Positions 5,544 to 8,413 of a stretch of DNA of 8,413 nt are shown here, piece by piece. The notes below the pieces were generated by a model, which saw only the letters and a list, made by a program, of their open reading frames with translations, was not told the origin of the DNA and ran no database searches. The stretch is from JAFAVZ01 sp036009105 (lineage in GTDB: Bacteria; Acidobacteriota; Thermoanaerobaculia; Gp7-AA8): assembly GCA_036009105.1 (NCBI GenBank), contig DASYMJ010000156.1, positions 1 to 8,413 of the forward strand. Direction: 5' to 3'. Position 1 is the stretch's first letter. Every line of letters starts with the position of its first letter. The position numbers were made by a program, and so were the translations under genes.

Positions 5544-6059
5544 TCACCGGGTCGAGCGCTCCACCTTCTTCGATTTCGCCACCACGGCATCGGCCATCGC
5601 GGCGCGGTGCGCCTTCAGACGCGAGGCGAGCGCCGCGTCTGCCCCGGCGATGATCTCCGCCGCGAGGATGCCGGCGTTCCGCGCGCCGCCGATGGCCACC
5701 GTCGCCACCGGAATGCCGGGCGGCATCTGCACGATGGCCAGCAGCGCATCGAAGCCCTGCAGCGCTCCGGCCGCCAGCGGCACGCCGATCACCGGCTTCG
5801 TCGTGAACGAGGCCACCACGCCCGGCAGATGCGCGGCTACGCCCGCGCCGGCGATGAACACCGCCGCTCCGTTGCCGTCGGCTTCTTCGATCAGTTGCTT
5901 CGTCCGCTCCGGCGTGCGGTGCGCCGAGGCGACGTGCATCTCGTACGGCACCTCCAGCTCGTCGAGCGCGGAGGCCGCCTGCGACATCACCTCGGCATCG
6001 GAGTCGCTCCCCATCACGATGAACACCCAGGGGACGACTACGGATTGATCGCCGGCCAT
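5544..6059 (-). CDS. purE: N5-carboxyaminoimidazole ribonucleotide mutase (PurE, class I)
   Basis: PurE moves the carboxyl group of N5-CAIR to carbon 4 to give CAIR, in the de novo purine pathway in the cytoplasm. The 171-residue product has the class I signature throughout: MGSDSD at 16-21, ASAHRTPE at 44-51, the AGAGVAAHLPG loop, PVIGVPL, then SIVQMP-type LAIVQMPPGIPVATVAIG. The residues matching the active-site Ser/Asp and Ser-His-Arg of E. coli PurE are S18, D21, S45, H47 and R48. Class I enzymes normally need PurK to make N5-CAIR; no purK is in this window. ATG 6059 has a GGAGG ribosome-binding site 3 nt upstream, and the gene overlaps the end of purD by 22 bp, so it is co-translated with purD. 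Confidence 0.96.
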   Translation of the reverse strand: MAGDQSVVVPWVFIVMGSDSDAEVMSQAASALDELEVPYEMHVASAHRTPERTKQLIEEADGNGAAVFIAGAGVAAHLPGVVASFTTKPVIGVPLAAGALQGFDALLAIVQMPPGIPVATVAIGGARNAGILAAEIIAGADAALASRLKAHRAAMADAVVAKSKKVERSTR

Positions 6060-7348
6060 GATCCTCCGCTCTCGTACGCCTTCCGCTGCTCCAGCGCGCG
6101 ATAGCCGATGTCGCGCCGGTAGCGCGCGCCCTCGAAGTGCACCTTTGGCGCCGCGTCATACGCCTTGGCCAGCGCCTCCGAGAGCGTGGCCGCGCGGGCG
6201 CAGACGTTGACCACGCGGCCCGCGACGTTGATCAGCTTCCCGTCGCGCTTGATGACGCCCGCCTGGAACATCACGACCGCGTCGTCATCCACCGGGTCGA
6301 TGGCGACCTCCTGCCCCTTCGGGAAGTCGTCCGGGTAGCCTTCCACGGCGACGACCACGCAGGCCGCCGCTTCCTTTTTCCAGTTCAGCTTCGTCTCCCC
6401 GAGGTTGCCGCGGGCGACTTTCAGGCAGACTTCGGCCAGGTCGTCCTCCAGCCGCAGCAGCTGCACCTGCGTCTCCGGATCGCCGAAGCGGCAGTTGTAC
6501 TCCAGCACCTTGGGCCCCTCGTCGGTGAGCATCAGGCCGGCGTAGAGCACGCCAGTGTACGGCCGTCCTTCCGCTTCCATCCCCTGGATGGTGGGCACGA
6601 TGATGGTCCTCATCACCTCGGCCGCCGTCTCGCCGCTGAGCACCACCGCGGGCGAGTGCGCGCCCATGCCGCCCGTGTTCGGGCCGGTCTCGCCGTCGAA
6701 GGCCTTCTTGTAGTCCTTGGCCGGGGCGAGGGGGACGTAGCGCTTGCCGTCCGTGATGACGAGGAAGGAGACCTCTTCGCCGGTCAGGTACTCCTCGATG
6801 AGGATGCGCGTGGCGGCGTTGCCGAAGCGCTTCTCCTCGAAGACGAGGTTCAGGTACTCATCCGCTTCTTTCTTGTTGTTGACGATCACCACGCCCTTGC
6901 CGGCAGCCAGGCCGTCGACCTTGATCACGGCGGGGTACTTCGTCTGCTTGAGGGCGGCCCTGGCCTCGTCCACCGACGCCACGGTGGTCGCCTCGGCGGT
7001 GGGGATGTTGTACTTCTTCATGAATTCTTTGGAGAAGACCTTGGAGCCTTCCAGCTCGGCGGCGAGGCGGGTGGGGCCGAAAATGGAGAGTCCGCGCTTC
7101 TGGAACTCGTCGACGATGCCGAGGGTGAGGGGGAGCTCGGGGCCGACGATGGTGAGGTCGATCTTGAGGTTTTCGGCGAAATCGGCCAGCTCGATGATGT
7201 CGGCGACGCCGATCGGAACCACGTCCGCCACGGAGGCGATGCCCGCGTTGCCGGGGGCGGCGTAGATCTCCCGGACGAGCGGCGACTGCTTGAGTTTCCA
7301 GCAGATAGCGTGCTCGCGCCCCCCCTGTCCGACGACCAGAACGCGCAT
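6038..7348 (-). CDS. purD: Phosphoribosylamine-glycine ligase (GAR synthetase, PurD)
   Basis: PurD joins glycine to phosphoribosylamine using ATP, the second step of purine synthesis, in the cytoplasm. The 436-residue length is usual for the family. The N-domain opens MRVLVVGQGGREHA. The ATP-grasp region runs from about 102 to 300, with KVDGLAAGKGV at 143-153, GPNTGGMGAHSP at 222-233 and LEYNCRFGDPETQ at 282-294 holding the acidic, Asn and Arg residues expected at the metal/ATP and substrate site. The C-terminal domain ends in GYRALEQR. ATG 7348 is chosen because it begins the family N-terminus; the frame continues 26 codons upstream, but that part is made of GAACGAT repeat. There is no Shine-Dalgarno sequence, and a TACAAT lies 8 nt before the ATG, so the mRNA may be leaderless. 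purD leads the unit with purE and the CDF gene. Confidence 0.97.
   Translation of the reverse strand: MRVLVVGQGGREHAICWKLKQSPLVREIYAAPGNAGIASVADVVPIGVADIIELADFAENLKIDLTIVGPELPLTLGIVDEFQKRGLSIFGPTRLAAELEGSKVFSKEFMKKYNIPTAEATTVASVDEARAALKQTKYPAVIKVDGLAAGKGVVIVNNKKEADEYLNLVFEEKRFGNAATRILIEEYLTGEEVSFLVITDGKRYVPLAPAKDYKKAFDGETGPNTGGMGAHSPAVVLSGETAAEVMRTIIVPTIQGMEAEGRPYTGVLYAGLMLTDEGPKVLEYNCRFGDPETQVQLLRLEDDLAEVCLKVARGNLGETKLNWKKEAAACVVVAVEGYPDDFPKGQEVAIDPVDDDAVVMFQAGVIKRDGKLINVAGRVVNVCARAATLSEALAKAYDAAPKVHFEGARYRRDIGYRALEQRKAYESGGSWPAINP
6063..6067 (-). promoter_or_regulatory. Ribosome-binding site of purE
   Basis: GGAGG on the minus strand, 3 nt before ATG 6059 and inside the purD coding sequence. 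The spacing is short but the match is strong, and it supports this start over the internal GTG codons. Confidence 0.65.
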
Positions 7349-7356
7349 GGGAAGGG

Positions 7357-7362
7357 ATTGTA
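7357..7362 (-). promoter_or_regulatory. Candidate -10 element of the purD operon, consistent with a leaderless mRNA
   Basis: TACAAT on the minus strand is followed by exactly 8 nt and then the purD ATG at 7348. The expected transcription start would fall on or next to the ATG. The matching -35 position falls inside the GAACGAT repeat and shows no good hexamer. No Shine-Dalgarno sequence precedes the ATG, which agrees with leaderless translation. Confidence 0.45.
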
Positions 7363-7369
7363 ACGTAGC

Positions 7370-7439
7370 GGAACGATGAACGATGAAGGATGAACGATGA
7401 ACAAAAGCCGGCGGGTGGGCGTTCATCGTTCATCGTTCC
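7370..7439. repeat. Heptamer-based inverted repeat (unit GAACGAT) in the purD/sigma divergent promoter region
   Basis: The left side has GAACGAT, GAACGAT, GAAGGAT, GAACGAT and GAAC from 7371 to 7402. The right side has GTTC, ATCGTTC and ATCGTTC from 7421 to 7438. GGAACGATGAACGATGAA (7370-7387) pairs perfectly with 7422-7439; alternatively 7392-7402 pairs with 7421-7431 in a tighter hairpin. The right side is about two units shorter than the left. It shares unit, phase and the odd third unit position with the element at 4555-4638 but has a different loop (about 18 nt, GC-rich). Confidence 0.88.
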
Positions 7440-7460
7440 CCCGGGAAGTCCCCCGATACC

Positions 7461-7491
7461 TTGGACGTTCCCCCACCGTCCCTCGTACAAC
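7461..7491 (+). promoter_or_regulatory. Candidate promoter of the second sigma factor gene
   Basis: TTGGAC at 7461-7466 and TACAAC at 7486-7491 are separated by 19 bp, slightly long for a housekeeping promoter. The -10-like hexamer ends 8 nt before ATG 7500, the same spacing as at purD, so transcription would begin at about the ATG and the mRNA would be leaderless. No Shine-Dalgarno sequence is present. The TTG at 7461 could be read as an upstream start, but the 13 residues it would add do not resemble a sigma factor. Confidence 0.4.
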
Positions 7492-7499
7492 ATGTCACG

Positions 7500-8117
7500 A
7501 TGGCAGCGGAACTACGCTTGATGATTCCGACCCAAGACCCAGTCGAGCCCGATGATCGCCAGCTGGTGCGCACGATCCGGGAAGGCGGCACCGATGCGTT
7601 CGAGCTCCTGGTCCGGCGCAAGACCTCCAAGGTCTACGCGCTCTGTTACCGGATCATCGGGAACTCCGAGGACGCGAAAGACATCTCCCAGCTGGTCTTC
7701 ATCAAGCTGTGGGAGAACCTCGAAAAGTACGATCCGCAATACGCGTTCGACACCTGGCTGTACCGCATGGTGACGAACGTGGCGATCGACTTCATGCGCA
7801 ACAAGCAGTCGCGCGACAACGCCGTGAACTCGAACCTCCGCCTGGTCAAGACGTCCTTCGACGCGGAGCAGGGCGTGGTGGTGCAGCGCAAGGAAGTGGA
7901 GAACGTCTTCAACGAGATCGCCACCGTGCTCTCGCCGAAGCAGAAGACGATCTTCATCATGAATCAGATGGACGACATGCCCTCGTCGGAGATCGCCAAG
8001 GTCCTCGGCTGCCGCGAGTCGACCGTGCGCAATCACCTGTTCAACGCGCGCAAGCTGATGCAGCAGCAGCTGCAGAAGCGCTTTCCGGAGTACGCCCGGC
8101 TGTGGAGCGAACGATGA
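7500..8117 (+). CDS. ECF-family RNA polymerase sigma factor (paired with a zinc anti-sigma factor)
   Basis: The 205-residue product is a second extracytoplasmic-function sigma factor. Region 2 lies at about 33-102 (AFELLVRR, then SEDAKDISQLVFIKLWENL, then TWLYRMVTNVAIDFMR). Region 4 lies at about 133-190 (LSPKQKTIFIMNQMDDMPSSEIAKVLGCRESTVRNHLFNARKL in pieces), with the DNA-reading helix near 170-185. The linker is short. ATG 7500 is chosen over TTG 7461 and ATG 7521 because it fits the -10-like TACAAC at 7486-7491; neither ATG has a clear Shine-Dalgarno sequence, so the start is not certain. The stop overlaps the anti-sigma start as ATGA, so sigma and inhibitor should be made in step. It is clearly diverged from the sigma gene at the left end and is not a recent duplicate. 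Confidence 0.94.
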   Translation: MAAELRLMIPTQDPVEPDDRQLVRTIREGGTDAFELLVRRKTSKVYALCYRIIGNSEDAKDISQLVFIKLWENLEKYDPQYAFDTWLYRMVTNVAIDFMRNKQSRDNAVNSNLRLVKTSFDAEQGVVVQRKEVENVFNEIATVLSPKQKTIFIMNQMDDMPSSEIAKVLGCRESTVRNHLFNARKLMQQQLQKRFPEYARLWSER

Positions 8118-8413
8118 TCTCCTGCCTCACTTTCCGCAACGGCTTCGCTCCCGGAACGGAGACCCCCGAAGTGCTCGAGCACGTCCGCGCCTGCGACGCA
8201 TGCCTCGACCACGCGGCGGCCATCGATCCGGACATCATGTTCCGCGCTCTCGGCGGCGACAGCATCCTCCCGCCCGGTGGCGTCGACTCCTTCGTCAGCG
8301 ATGTGATGCGCGAAGTGCACCTGCGCGGAACCGAGAACACAGGAGTGAACAGCGTCGCGGGCTGGCCTCGCAGACTGGCCGTCGCAGCGACTGTTGCCGC
8401 GATGATCGCCGGC
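8114..8413 (+). CDS. Zinc-binding anti-sigma factor (partial, C-terminus off the right edge)
   Basis: The first 100 codons are visible. The N-terminal domain has H23-V-R-A-C27-D-A-C30, the HX3CX2C motif of the zinc-containing anti-sigma domain (ZAS, zf-HC2 type) that holds an ECF sigma inactive in the cytoplasm; in some members zinc loss or thiol oxidation frees the sigma, in others not. A further Cys, C4, is near the start. A hydrophobic segment begins at about residue 86 (WPRRLAVAATVAAMIAG) and continues past the edge, so the protein is probably anchored in the inner membrane. It overlaps the sigma gene by 4 bp (ATGA), which fixes the start. What it senses cannot be told from the part seen. 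Confidence 0.85.
   Translation, partial: MISCLTFRNGFAPGTETPEVLEHVRACDACLDHAAAIDPDIMFRALGGDSILPPGGVDSFVSDVMREVHLRGTENTGVNSVAGWPRRLAVAATVAAMIAG

Noticed and set aside
6137..7363. A 408-codon open frame on the plus strand opposite purD
   Set aside because: purD is certain from its motifs; this frame is its antisense shadow.
7349..7426. A 26-residue N-terminal extension of PurD
   Set aside because: The added residues come from the GAACGAT repeat (7-residue periodic peptide, HRSSFIV type) and the family N-terminus MRVLVVGQGG begins at 7348.

Overview
The window is GC-rich DNA with tightly packed genes that often overlap by 4-22 bp. This suits a high-GC free-living bacterium. The style (AQ-type signal peptides, TPR proteins, CnrX/Spy-like sensors, many ECF sigma factors) suggests Acidobacteriota or a neighbouring phylum, but no gene here settles the taxonomy and I hold that placement loosely.

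Layout. (1) Positions 1-1406, minus strand: a three-gene signalling operon read right to left. It encodes a small exported Spy/CpxP-type (LTXXQ) protein, an ECF sigma factor and a single-pass membrane protein that is probably the anti-sigma factor and runs off the left edge. (2) Positions 1494-4570, plus strand: two translationally coupled genes for exported proteins of unknown function. One has a Cys-containing N-terminal domain, a long Pro/Ala linker and a helical C-terminal domain. The other has TPR-like repeats, a four-Cys zinc ribbon and YD-like repeats. (3) Positions 4631-7348, minus strand: purD, purE and a CDF-family metal-efflux gene, closely packed in that order. (4) Positions 7500-8413, plus strand: a second ECF sigma factor overlapping a zinc-binding (HX3CX2C) anti-sigma factor that is cut by the right edge.

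The most unusual content is a set of three inverted-repeat elements built from 7-bp tandem units. One (unit GGTTGCT, 2834-2950) sits in frame just after the second codon of the TPR gene and is exactly 117 bp, so it adds 39 residues in front of the signal peptide. The other two (unit GAACGAT, 4555-4638 and 7370-7439) bracket the purD-purE-CDF block. The first of these supplies the stop codons of both convergent genes; the second lies in the divergent promoter region between purD and the second sigma gene. They look like one structural class with different heptamers, resembling heptamer STRR repeats known from cyanobacteria but folded into long hairpins.

No tRNA, rRNA, CRISPR array, transposase or phage gene was seen. 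No gene-free stretch exceeds 300 bp; the largest gap is 151 bp (7349-7499) and is mostly repeat plus promoter.
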